This document shows positions 1-10,842 of a stretch of 64,000 nt of DNA, piece after piece. Source of the stretch: Phialocephala subalpina (lineage: Eukaryota > Ascomycota > Leotiomycetes > Helotiales > Mollisiaceae); NCBI GenBank assembly GCA_900073065.1, contig FJOG01000010.1, positions 1,277,423-1,341,422 of the forward strand. Direction: 5' to 3'. A program made the position numbers and the translations under genes. The notes beneath the pieces are model-generated. The model saw only the letters and a program-made list of their open reading frames with translations, was not told the origin of the DNA and searched no databases. Numbering within the stretch: position 1 is the first letter of the stretch; each line of letters starts with the position of its first letter.

Positions 1-2592
1 TCTTCGATTGATATGGAAGGCGGATGCAATTCCAGAGGCAATCCGGGTTGATATCAGGTACTCCTTGACTGAGAAATGAGCCAGTCTTATCAGTTTCATA
101 GACTTGAGGATGGAGTAATTCTCGCGGTGGCGCTCTGATGTTTCGGCCTGCTCTCCATCGTTATCTCCATCGGTATTCTCTCCTTGGGCGCAGATGCTAC
201 AAGGACATTGTGAACTGTCATATTCCTCCGAATCACCTTCTTCTTGATCCGAATCTTCTTCATCGGTGTAGTTTTCCCGGACGTCCCCATCATTAACGTG
301 ATACATCCAGGCGACTTCATGTCCGGTATCCTCCTCTTCTTCCAAATCTTCAGAGTCGGTACTATCGTACCGAGTCCCTCCTCCTTCTTCCTCGCAGTCA
401 GATTCATCTCCATCTCCGTCTCCATAAATGACAACTAAGCCAGAGAGAACGCGAAGTATGTCACTTGGGTCCACAAGCCGATTTTCAATATCGAAAGGCA
501 CGTCGGCGTCTGGATTAATAGCAACAGCTTCTGCTAGTTCCTTGATTGTCAGAGGACGGGCCGAGAATGCCAACCAACTGAGTGCTGTGAAGGCTAATTC
601 ATGATACTTTTTGTCAATACCAAAGAGAAATCTAGCGTATGTTTCGTCAAGCGATTCGGGTAAGCTTTTCAAGGTTTCCCGTATGGCTTTGATGGTGAAG
701 CACTTTTGTAGACTATCTATCTGGCAGAAGGTCCATCGAAACCTACAGGAAGTTAGAGCGCAAGGGCTAAAAAGACACGGTGGATAATCATACATGCCAT
801 GCGCTTTATTTGTCAACGTTGTCAAGATTTCTTCCTTGACCTGAGGAGGCCATCGACTCAATCTTTCGTTCCCTTCTAATTGTATTTCGACGTATCGGTG
901 GATATCTTCATCCACCTGCTTGTTCTGAATAGGAACTGTCACGGCATTGTGAAAAAGAGGTATGGAGTCCTCTATGTCTGAGACTGGTCGACTTGTGATT
1001 AGGATATGTAAATTTGGGAGATCCCAGGCCGAGATCTCTCCTAAGGTGGCACAAAGTTGGCGCCGCTCAGCACTTTGGTTTGGACACTCGTCAAGAGCAT
1101 CAATTATGATGTAATTATTGCCTGGGAGCTCAAGAGTTGACCGAAGTGCTGACGTCAAGATATCCAGTGATGGTTCCCCTAATTGATAAGTATTGTATAA
1201 CATCTGCAAGGTAGCAGGGAATTCGGGCTTCCGAGATGCAAACTGCGCAATCACAGAACGCATAAAGTTGATCGTCGTCTGCTTAGCGGTGTCGTTGAAA
1301 GAGAAGTAGAAGTAAGCAAGAGCAGAATTAGGTTCGCTAGTGCAGAAAGAAATCATCTCTCTGATTATTGTAGAGCTTATAGGCTTCGATCAGTAAGAGC
1401 GACATGGGAAACTGGAACAGACTCACTACAAAACAGTCTTGCCACAGCCTGGAATCTTATTGAGCCAAAGAAAAGAACTAGGAGCATCCCTCCAGTGCAA
1501 ATAAATTTGCCCGTGAATAAACCAGGATCCTGTGTGTTGCTGTCTCTTTGCACATGCGGCGTTGTGATCTGTGCTAGGATCCGTATTGGCCAGCCACTTC
1601 AGAATATCTTTCTCTATACTCTCTACAAGACATGAGCGTTAATCATCGAATTGAAATATGAGAATTTCAACTAACCTCTGGCTGTCGCTGAGGCATTATT
1701 TCTCCAACTTTCTAATCCACTCCGGACCTCTTGATGTCTTTCGCTGATCTGGTTATCCCTTCGCTTGGTTTCTCTATCATGGGCCACGAGATTCTGGTCA
1801 ATATTCCGAATGTCGTTGGTCATCGTGCGTTGAAAACTTTCCACCTGTTTGTGATGCCGACTAGCCTTCTCATCATGCTCTAGCAGTCGTTTTCCATTAC
1901 TGTTTAAGACTGTCTGGACTGCTTGAATGTGTTCTGCAGCATTCCGTGCATAGTTTTCGACTGCCCCCAAGATGATTCTAAAAGTAATATTAACACAAGT
2001 GAACAAAATAAGACACTTTAAGTTTGAATCCGCCTAAAAATGGCCCCACTGCCTAAACTCGAACCAAAAGGATAGAAGACATCTTGTGGCCTCTATCTCA
2101 GGTTTTATCCAAACACTCTTCAATCATATCATGATGTAGATGCATTCGAATAGAAAGAATGTCGTAATTTATAAAGCAAAATTCAACTTACTGTTGATCG
2201 GCATGCAATGCTAGTTCAAAGAGCTCTTTCGCATCCTCTAGCCTGCGCAGACGTAGCTTCAGATTTCTATCCCAGCAAGTTCCTATAATGTGTTGACCCA
2301 TGAACCCGACAGTACGGAGCCTTTCTTCCAAGAAATCCAAACAATCCTTCGAGTCTTGTAATGGAGCTGCGAGGTGTTGCAGCATTGACAACCGTGTTGC
2401 ATCTTGTTCGTTGAATTCTAGACATAACCTCAAGCCCTCGTACGCACCACGAAAAACGCTTACGACCTTTAGTATCCGATTCAGCTCTGGCTTGTTGTAA
2501 TCTGAGGGACTGAGCTTTTTCAGCATTGATCCTGTTAGTTGAATACAAGCGATGATACTTGCAGTAACGCCGAGGATGCTAAAAGGATCCAT
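1..2592 (-). CDS. NACHT NLR-like (STAND) protein, 3' part outside window
   Basis: Fungal NLR-like signal-transducing NTPase, a class tied to allorecognition and immunity-like cell death. My model reads right to left with exons 2192-2592, 1676-1977, 1427-1622, 794-1375 and <1-742; all junctions are GT-AG and keep frame. The start MDPFSILGVTASIIACIQL opens the N-terminal domain common to fungal NACHT/ankyrin proteins. A helical linker follows, then the P-loop (LNKIPGCGKTVL, about 1435-1470), a Walker-B strand (IIIDALDECP, about 1095-1125) and the end of the NACHT module (AHGMFRWTFCQ across the 743-793 intron). A very acidic stretch (about 115-430) is inserted before the conserved RLAHFSVKEYLIS motif near the left edge. 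C-terminal repeats, usually ankyrin or WD, would lie beyond base 1. No stop interrupts the model, so the gene looks intact so far. Confidence 0.85.
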
Positions 2593-2676
2593 AATTCCGT
2601 GAGGATAACGGACTTGTAAATAGTCCAGAAGAAAAGTAGCGGAGCAGCGAGAAAGCCTGCAAAGTATATACCTCGA

Positions 2677-2724
2677 GGCTCCGCTTCAGGTTCCGCTTCA
2701 GGCTCCGTTTCAGGTTCCGTTTCA
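2677..2724. repeat. 4 x 12-bp tandem repeat in NLR leader
   Basis: Four 12-bp units of the form GGYTCCGYTTCA lie back to back, 85 bp upstream of the NLR start codon. On the minus strand they encode Glu-Thr/Ala-Glu-Pro repeats inside a short open frame (2535-2762) that begins upstream of, and overlaps, the NLR start in another frame. It could be a regulatory upstream ORF or chance. Confidence 0.7.
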
Positions 2725-3267
2725 GGAGGGGTGGCGCACAGGATTTGGTGACTCACGTTCAACTCGGTGAAGCGAAAATGGGGTTCCTATACGCTCCAAT
2801 AGCGCAAGGCGCTTGCACCAAACCGAATTGGAATAGCATACCTATCACCTATGAGAAGGCTGCATGTACCCTTAGAGTGGCTGCAGGTAAGCTACTGAAA
2901 GCCCAATAGGGGCTTTGGAAACCAAAGTCCTAAACTTTACTTGAATTTATTGAAATTACTACAAGTTCGAATGGTTTCGGAGCGACTTGCATAATAGAAA
3001 AGAATTCGAATTCATTTAATCTTTAATCGTTTGCTTTAATATTCTAATCAATTTAGAATGTCAACTTTTGCTTTAATGGCTCTTCCTTAGCAAAATACCC
3101 TGAGCGCACAGACTTACGCCCTCAACCCACGTGCTAGTTACTGGTGGCTTCAGGCTGTAGAGATCATGATCAGGCAACAATGGTAGAACTTTGGGGCATT
3201 TGGTCGGATCAAGTGTGATTGGCGAAGAAGGGGAGAAGCCGAACCACGTGACCATTTCATAAATCCT

Positions 3268-3360
3268 GCTCAGGTGAGTTGCTCAGGTTCCTCAGGCGAG
3301 TTGACTGAGGCGAGTGTGAGGGTTATTAGCGCCTGAGTAAGAGCGGCAAGCTTACCAACC
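3268..3360 (+). repeat. Dispersed repeat copy A (GCTCAGG-rich)
   Basis: Several GCTCAGG/CTCAGGYGAG words lead into TTAGCGCCTGAGTAAGAGCGG and then CAAGCTTACCAAC. The same order of words ends copy B at 54541-54619, with a few substitutions and one small shift. Both copies are in the same orientation. It may be the end of an unnamed non-autonomous element; I could not define terminal repeats. Confidence 0.6.
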
Positions 3361-3988
3361 CCGTGCGACGCACAAAATTGTTTCATGATACCTAGAAATA
3401 TGCGTGTTGATTTGTCTGAGTTGTCCTGTCCAACGTCTGGTCGCCCGATCAGATCTTCTCAGAGGTGGACTCGTGGTGGTGAAGCATGAGTCATGGCACA
3501 CTAGGTAGAATGCAGCTGCGGAATGGTTTGACGCCTTCTAGGGGGGGGGGGAATTAATGTTTCATGATTTTACTGCGGAGGCACTGGTCCGCCGAGACAA
3601 GATGTCCTTTCTTACCATCCTGGGGAAGCGCGGACCTTTCAAGGGGGCTCGAAGGGGGAAGAACAAGTTAGGATCGAGGGTATCGATGACATCCAACCAA
3701 AGGGGTGCGACGCGGAAGTGAGAATCGCGGTCGACTGTGCAAGTACCCGCCGGCTTAAAACCCCTTGTTCGTGCCACCTCCTTACCAAAGAGAGCGAGTT
3801 GGTTGATAGTATCAGAATATTTTATTATAAATAATTTCTCAGGCTTTTTAGCCTCCTCAATCGTTCTTGACGGGTTGGGAGATTGAGGACGCGGTGCCGC
3901 CTTCCCCAGCATTGACATCTTTGAGTCACACGAGGTGGCACAATGATCCAAGCAAAGACGATTTATTATGATGCATTGATACTTCGCA

Positions 3989-5668
3989 TTAGTCTATCAT
4001 TTTATGACCCTCCCCATCTTCAAGTAAATATCTCTCGAAAATCGCTTCAGCTTGACTGAGATCCTGACCTCGTGGAACCTCTTCAACGAAGAGATGTGCA
4101 AGGATAGCCCCAAAAACGCAAAACATACTACCAAGTAAGAATACAACCTGCTGACCTCTCACAACATCATCCTCCCAATGAGCAAGGATAGGATTGAAAA
4201 CCTGTGTAGCTACTACAACGTTAGTATCTCGCTCTCAAAGTCCGACCTCAAGCCATCAAAGGAACTTACAAATCGCAGAAAAAGCCTTCGCAACAGCAGC
4301 CGAAATCCCAATCATGACGCCCCGAATAACAGTCGGATACACCTCCGCCGAAATAACAAAGACGGTACTTCCCGGCCCCGCTTCTCCAAGGAACAGGAAA
4401 ACACCATATAGTACGAGGAAAAGAGCAGGCACACTCTGAATTCGTTGAATAGCTCCTCCAAGAAAGAATCCCAGAACAGCTTGTAGTGAAAATCCTACGA
4501 CCAGTGTTCTCTTCCGCCCGAATCGATCAGCGCACCAGCCACCAACAAGACCACCCGGGAGGCAGAATGACTGGATCAATGTCGAGTACGCGAATTCTTT
4601 GGTGAGGCTGCCATTGGGATTTAGAGAGGAGACGACAGTGCTGGCGAAAATTGCAAAGGGGACGGCGACGCAGTTGTACATGCTCCACGGTCCCGCGGTG
4701 CCAAGAAACGTCTTCCAGTATTTGCGGAAGAGAAGCTTGTATGGGAGAGAAATAGTGGATTGCCCATATTTCTCGTATGTGCTGGAGGTCTTCATCATTA
4801 AACGGTAGTAGAAGATTGATAGTGGGAGTATAGCACCGAGTCCAATGGAGAGACGCCAGATGAGCTCGTAGTGTTGGTCTTTGGTGATCAAGAGCAGGAG
4901 CATGGGGATGAGACTTGCTAGTACGAAGCCAAGATCTATTGATAGGATAGTTGCTGCTGCGGTTATGAAGCCTCGATGTGAAGAGGTTGCGGCTTGATCG
5001 TCTGCTGCTTCTACTGCTGTTGCTGTGCAGACTGGGTACTCGCCACCTGCACCCACGCCAGCGATGCCGCGTCCGATAATCAACATCCATATGAGTCCGA
5101 GAGGAGTGGTGCCGTGAGCTGTGGTTGAAATGGCGATGCCAGTGATGAGAATCAAAGTTGTAAACAAGGCACCAACTTTGCGACCCATTCTATCAATAAG
5201 GATGCCGAAGCCAAGCAAGCCCATGATTTGACCGATGAGAAAGGAGTTGGAGATTTGGCCTCGCATTTCGTTCGTCAACACATCAACGCCAATGGTCTTC
5301 TGTAAGAAAAGTGTTATGTTTCCGATGACAGCCATGTTGTAACCATCTGCATTACGTTAGCTATTGTTTGAGATGTATGGGTGTTGGGATAGGTGCTTGC
5401 CAGAGATCAGAGCCGTGCTGGACCAGAGCATACTCATGATGGATTGCTTTTCCGGCGTAGATTCAACAATATCTGATGTTCTAGTCTCAAGACACGCGTC
5501 AGTCATTGCTGTCACAATAACATTGTCTTTTATTGCGACTCGGAAATGTGACGTGTCGCTTGAAGTGCCCAAGATCTGGTCCGGATCCTCGAGGTATTCC
5601 CCATCCCCTACATCTCTCAGGAACCGATATCCTGATGATCTACTCGCCATATTGCGACTCTCAACCAT
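3989..5668 (-). CDS. MFS transporter, phosphate/glycerophosphodiester-type
   Basis: Plasma-membrane major facilitator of 521 residues. Exons are 5401-5668, 4270-5346 and 3989-4209. The first intron (5347-5400) starts with GC instead of GT; splicing there gives ALISDGYNMAVIG, the usual D-G-Y/F entry to TM1. TM2-TM3 carries LIDRMGRKVGALF, the MFS loop signature, and the next helix carries GRGIAGVGAGGEYP, which is typical of the PHS/GIT1 phosphate and glycerophosphoinositol symporter branch. A second loop motif, CADRFGRKRT, starts the C-terminal half, and the last exon supplies helix 12 and a charged tail ending EGHKMID. The gene is tandem with and downstream of the Zn2Cys6 regulator on the same strand, so it may be the transporter of that cluster. 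The substrate is inferred only from family resemblance. Met8 is an alternative start. Confidence 0.88.
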
Positions 5669-5958
5669 AGGTGATTGATTGTTTAAAAGTGATGGCGTAT
5701 CTTCCTGCTCATGAATCAGGCCTAGAACTTCAAAGTGTCAAACGTGGGGGGTATCAAGAGCCGCCGCTTAGCGCCGGATAAGCCGTAGCCGGTCGGCCCG
5801 CTTAGGATACCCGGCGGCAATAGACCAGGGGATTATTCAGAAGATGCATGCAAAAACCAATCGAGTGGCAAATGATTCTAGCAATAGGATTTTCAGCGAT
5901 GAACCAGAAGAAAGCAACCGACCACGGTGTCCAGCTTCCAATTAACCAGAGAGTCAGA

Positions 5959-8374
5959 TCAGCCAAATGGCGAGCTTTGATACATGTCCCCATCTAGTAG
6001 CTCAATCGCATCAGCGAAGACCTGCTGTCTATACTCCGTCCAGTACGAGTTGTCAAATTCATTCCTTCCATATTGGCTGATTTCCGCGAAGTCGTCTTGA
6101 TCCACGGGAGCCGCGTTGAAAACAGGAAATCCCATATTCAAAGCGTCTCCCGGCTCCGAGAAATCATGAATTCGATGGATTGTGTCCATCCCTTGACCTG
6201 AGACATCTCTGCGTTCGGTATTTGTAAGCCAGTCTGACATGACCGTTGAGTTTGCATGCTTGCTCTCATCGTATTTATCCTTGATTATCTGGTAACAAGA
6301 GCGAACGATGTTGATTCCGAAAGGCGCCAGCTCATTTTGCGTCTCAATCAAGCTCAACATCCCCATCGCTTGTTGCATGGCGCCTACCATTTGACGAAGC
6401 ATTCCAATGTCTTTGCAAGGATACACTGACACAATAGTAGATAGCACAACTGCGGCATCAATGCTGAAAAATGCATTGCCGAAGTATGCATAGTGGTTTC
6501 TATTGATGGCATCGAAAAAGCGCTGTTGTGAGTCGAGGACATTCAGAGCTGCTTCTTGAACTCTTTGTCGACTCTCCGTATGCTTCGCGACATGGGGACG
6601 GTGAAGTGCCACGAGCAATGATTGTGCACATGTGTACATCTTCTCGCGTTGCCGTGGCAGGACAGGCATCAGCAAATCCCACGACAGATCGGGGTTTTGG
6701 CCGCGGACCGCAGGTGGCAGGTCTTCGAGTAAAGAGGCGATCTGATAGTGAAGCCTTTGCACCACAGAATAGTCTTTCAGGCCCCGCTCGTCTGCACCGA
6801 GGGTCCGTATCTCGTGTATCTTTTGTGAGAGCAAGTACATGAACAAATTCATGCAGACGGACGACGGAATCGTAGCATTTCGAGAGACGTAGGCTTGAAT
6901 CGTTGATGGATTTGCGCTCTCGAGATTTTCAGGAATATCGCAGTCTATGGGAGGCTCAGCATCGCAGTCCACTGCGTTGATCAACCTCGGTCGACCAAGT
7001 AGGATGGACATATTACTACCACAGTCAGTCACAGTTCAGATTACAGAGGTTTTGGTCACACCTATCCCATATATATAGGGTTATCCATAATCTTTTCTTT
7101 CGTTCGCTGTGCCAGAACTCTTCTTTCGAAGGATCCGCGAGATCTTTGCCGCGTCGATGTAATTTGAGATCTTGAGCTTTCCTTGTACATATAAGCATGC
7201 AACATTATGAGTCGCGGAACTGATACTAACCTAATGGAAGTACTCAAAGCATGCCATGCCTCGGCACCACGACCGCGGTTTTTGAGCCAGGCAGCTCTCA
7301 GGAGATCGTGCTGTACTCCAACCAATGAAGTTCCTTGGTACCCCAGCAATTGTATTATTTCAACACCAGCATCACTGTACTTTTGAGATTGCTGCAGAGG
7401 GGTTGACTCAAGCAATTCCTCAATCTTGATTCCTGATGGCGAATGTAGCAGCGACGTCGCTAGTAACTGAAAGAGCATGGCTGGAAAGCATCTCAACTCA
7501 GGTGAAATAGCATCAACGCTCGTTGATCCCGAAGCACTTGAAGTAAACTTGCGCCATTCTATGAGAGTATCATTTAAATAGCGTGGCTCGATTATGCAGT
7601 AAATCCTATGTAGTCAGCGTCAGTGATTATCGTCCAAAAATCGCAAGGAGTTTTCTATCGGTAGGACTCACAATCACTGCAATACAGTAAGAAATGCTCT
7701 TGGATGCACTTACCAATGGACTTCGGTAAGGTATGTAGCAATAAGCTTATCAAATACCAACGCACTAGGTAGCTCAGAGACCAATTGCCAATACTTTTGC
7801 AATGTTGTTCGCACAGAGTCTGGGAAGGCTTTGTGAGTGTCATGACCACTACTTATTGGTAATACCTGGTTATGTCAGCACATACATGGACATTGTGTCG
7901 ACTGAAGGTACATTTCCAGCTTCAACGAAAGCATTACTTTCTTTGATTGAAGAGTATCCAAAGTGATCTCGGACGGCAGGACTTCTATCAGTCGAACTAT
8001 TGCCAGATCTATTGATTTTACCTATTGAGTCTTGTGGATCATGGTTGGCCTGTGAAGAGTGTCTCCTGTAGATGGTTAACGTTGCGTCAGAAGCAGCCTT
8101 GTGGAGCGAGGAAGTCCAATTAGGGCCGTGGTATAGGAGAACGAGACGAGAGTCTTACGGAAGTATAGTCTCATAGAAGCATTCATGGCCGAGTTTTCGG
8201 GCGGTACAGTTGTTGCAGGGTCTGCGACGATTACACTAAGGGGACGAGTGAATGAATCAGACAGCTGTTCAAGAAGCCTCAACCAGTCTGCATTACCTTC
8301 TGTTTCCGACGATAGCAATTGGAGCATGATGTGATCGTTCGGTGTCTTGTCACCGATGCTTGCCGTGGTTCCAT
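5959..8374 (-). CDS. Zn(II)2Cys6 transcription factor, fungal-specific
   Basis: Nuclear regulator of about 674 residues built from seven exons: 8297-8374, 8159-8235, 7886-8065, 7714-7851, 7231-7605, 7062-7181 and 5959-7015. The binuclear zinc cluster is split by an intron and reads CSNCYRRKQK then CNRRRPCNNC, followed by GHEC, giving the six-Cys pattern. The fungal transcription-factor middle domain follows, with EVHWIYCIIEPRYLN, RKAQDLKLHRRG and LYIWDSNMSILLGRP. The total length is a multiple of three and contains no stop. The weakest junction is the fourth intron, only 34-37 nt, where the acceptor could be either of two AGs. It is divergent from the SDR gene across a 462-bp shared promoter containing CGG/CCG half sites, so it is a natural candidate for local pathway regulation. 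Confidence 0.87.
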
Positions 8375-8836
8375 CTTCGCTATTGTCGCTGGTATACTCA
8401 CTTGAAACAAGAAGTTTGTCGGCGATGCAGGAATTGATCAGGAGCGGGCTCCTTTGGCTTAGCTAATCGTTTTGGTGCTAGTGGACGGACCCTGCGATTC
8501 GGTCGTTAAAACTCCAAAATCCCGCCTCTCAGCCGACTCGGCCGAAATTTTTCGGCGGCCTCAAAAAATAAATGACTCGTACCTTCCGGCATTGCCATTG
8601 TACTGCATCAACGGGAACACACGAGTTTCTCTGCAAAAGACTATCGGACATAAAGTTCTTAACTCCAATATCTGCTTCACGAGCACGTTGATACGGCGTC
8701 ACGGCTTCCTCATGCGAAACCTCCATCTTTCCATGGCGAGCATTATATATACTCGACCCTGTCGTCGACGACGAAAGAGAAGATTCAACATAGCGACTGG
8801 ATACCAAGACCTCCCCCATCGAAAATAGAAGCGACA
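8375..8836. promoter_or_regulatory. Divergent promoter with CCG/CGG palindrome
   Basis: This 462-bp gap separates the Zn2Cys6 gene from the SDR gene. It contains a perfect inverted repeat GCCGAAA-TT-TTTCGGC at 8541-8556, flanked by more CGG/CCG triplets (8534-8560). Such triplet pairs are the usual targets of Zn2Cys6 proteins. TATATATAC at about 8744-8752 is a possible TATA element for the SDR. Confidence 0.55.
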
Positions 8837-9792
8837 ATGGCACCCCAAGTTTGGCTGATTACAGGAACGACCTCTGGTTTCGGTGCAGAGTTCGTCAAGA
8901 AGCTGCTTGCAAAGGGACACAAAGTGATTGCAACCGCGCGAAACACCTCTAAGATTGCCCACTTCAAGGAGGCCGGTGCTTCGATTCTGGCGCTCGATCT
9001 GTTTTCCGAGCAAGTAACGTTTGATAAGGTGGCTGCGGATGCGGTAGCCATTCATGGACACGTCGATGTTGTTGTGAACAATGCTGGGTACTCTCATTTC
9101 GGCATAATCGAGGACGATAGGTACTCCTATTCTATCTTACCGGATTTTGACATGGTATTAAGCTAATATATCTTATAGTCGTGAGGATTGGATCAAACAA
9201 TATCAGACCCATGTTTTTGGAACCTTTGGTGTAGCACGGGCCTTCCTACCACACTTTCGAGCACGAAAGGCCGGAACCTTTGTATTTATTGGATCTACTG
9301 CAGCATGGGGAGGCATACCAACACTGGGGGCATACTGTGGTTCCAAGTCTGCGTTACGAGGTACGTTTCACTGTCCATCATCATTCACAGAAAGCTGACA
9401 CTTTTGCAGGCGCCGTCGAGACTCTCAATCTAGAAACAAAACCACTGGGTATCCGAAATCTGCTGGTGGAACCTGGTTTCTTCCGAACAGAGCTCTTGAA
9501 TGACAACAACGTGACATACGTCGATACCAAGTTTGAAGACTACAAGCCTGTCACCGAGCCGCTGTTCACCACGTTCAAAAAATACCACCAACAGCAACCC
9601 GGAGACCCGGCGAAAGGTGTACAGCGTATCATTGATACTGTTCTGGGTGAGAACGATGCTGCTGGAAAGGAGTTCCCAGTCAGTTTGGCTCTCGGTTCGG
9701 ATGCGGTAGAGCAGATTCGGAAGAAGTGCGAGGAGACTCTGAAGTTGTTGGATGAGTGGGAGGCTGTGTCATCCAACACCAATTATGACTGA
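8837..9792 (+). CDS. Short-chain dehydrogenase/reductase (classical SDR)
   Basis: Cytosolic NAD(P)-dependent oxidoreductase of 282 residues. Exons are 8837-9120, 9179-9360 and 9410-9792, joined through two GT-AG introns that keep frame. The Rossmann start reads VWLITGTTSGFGAEF (TGxxxGxG), with RN after the second strand suggesting NADP preference. The NNAG motif follows (VDVVVNNAGYSHFG). The catalytic Ser lies in FIGSTAAWGG and the YxxxK pair in AYCGSKSALRG. Then comes the post-catalytic LVEPGFFRTELL segment. Length and C-terminus match fungal SDRs of the oxidoreductase/retinol-dehydrogenase-like type. It is transcribed away from the regulator and followed 284 bp later by an EthD gene on the same strand. 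The substrate is unknown. Confidence 0.92.
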
Positions 9793-10076
9793 AATCTATA
9801 GCTAGACACAACTCGCCCGAAACCTAAAACCCACGGACCCGTGAACCGAAGATATTCGGTCCAAGCTTCTTGGCAATACTTCTGCAGAATCTTAAATCAT
9901 GCTTTGAAGTAAACGTACGTGGCAATTATAAATCAGAACAATTATACTTTGCAAACTTCGGCATTTGTGACACAAACCCCCAATACGCATATATACTCAG
10001 GCGAAGATCTCTCACTTACACCTAAAGTTCCAATAAACAGCCACAAACAGCCGCAATCAAACGAAGCATCATCACA

Positions 10077-10452
10077 ATGCCCGGAATCGCAACCATCTTC
10101 TACCCCGCCAATGCCAGATTCAACCTTGATCATTACATCAATAAACACATGCCAATGGTTTTGAAGAAGTGGTCGAGCGTTGGATTATCCCGTTATATCA
10201 TAACAGAGATGGATCCTGCAGGAGGATATTCTATGTACGTACGACATGGATTTGTAACCTGCATTTTGGACAGCTGGGAAGTTTGCTAACTGTTTGCTAA
10301 TTTCCAGACAAGCTATTTTGTTCTGGGATGATATCGAGTCATTCAGGAAAGCGCTCAAGACGGTGTCGGCGGAGGAGCTCATGGCTGATGTGCCGAACTT
10401 TAGTAGTGAGGGTCCTGTGATTATGTTTGGTACCCAGGTTGGGAGTTCGTAG
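10077..10452 (+). CDS. EthD-domain protein
   Basis: Small dimeric alpha/beta-barrel (ferredoxin-like) protein of 100 residues. Exons are 10077-10234 and 10308-10452; the intron is GT-AG and preserves the frame. It opens MPGIATIFYPANARFNLDHY, followed by HMPMVLKKW, the F-D-x-x-Y-Y...H-x-P pattern of the EthD family. The middle reads AILFWDDIESFRKAL and the end VPNFSSEGPVIMFGTQV, typical of EthD C-termini. Members occur in alkyl-ether degradation and in many polyketide clusters, where some act as cyclases or decarboxylases and others have no known role. Lying between an SDR and an aldo-keto reductase, it supports a small metabolic cluster. Confidence 0.88.
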
Positions 10453-10842
10453 GGACGAGGCTGCTGTTCCTGAGGTTTCCTGTACATGAGGGACGATTGA
10501 GTCCGAATGCAATGTGGACGATGTATCGATTGGCCATTTACACTCGTTCAAAGTTCATAATTCTGAGGGTTACTTGTATCAGATCGAGTTCAAATACAAA
10601 TTGAAACTCACTCTGACCATGATACGAGCGAACGAGTATCAAATAGAAATCCTCGATTGTGAACAGCAAGAGATATATTTGAAGACAGCTACATGCGACA
10701 ATTGAGAGACAAGCAACTTTCTCATGAACCTGTCTTGCTCGATTGCCTTATGAATGAATTCACCCTCCTCGAAACGTAGTCCAACGAACCAGATCTCAGC
10801 GTGGGTTCTCCGCCCAAGCTACTTCTGTTTCGGGCTGATTGG

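Larger units (their letters stand above)
2593..3988. other. Intergenic, with a dispersed repeat and no clear gene
   Basis: I see no convincing gene here. A minus-strand frame at 3562-3951 (129 codons, starting MDHCATSCDSKM) lies just past the 3' end of the transporter gene. It shows no family resemblance I recognise and could be a degraded fragment. A G10 homopolymer at about 3541-3550 marks its end. Bases 3268-3360 resemble 54541-54619. Confidence 0.5.

Noticed and set aside
96..438. Open frames on both strands in the first 440 bp
   Set aside because: They are shadows of the acidic insert of the NLR gene, whose own frame joins conserved motifs on both sides.
2020..2080. tRNA-like TTCGAGT and GGATTCAAAC words
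   Set aside because: They lie in an intron of the NLR gene and cannot be folded into a cloverleaf by eye.
3073..3255. 60-codon minus-strand frame
   Set aside because: Short, no motif, and inside repeat-bearing intergenic DNA.
8472..9097. Several frames overlapping the SDR promoter and first exon
   Set aside because: They run antisense or out of frame to the SDR, whose motifs and splicing are clear.
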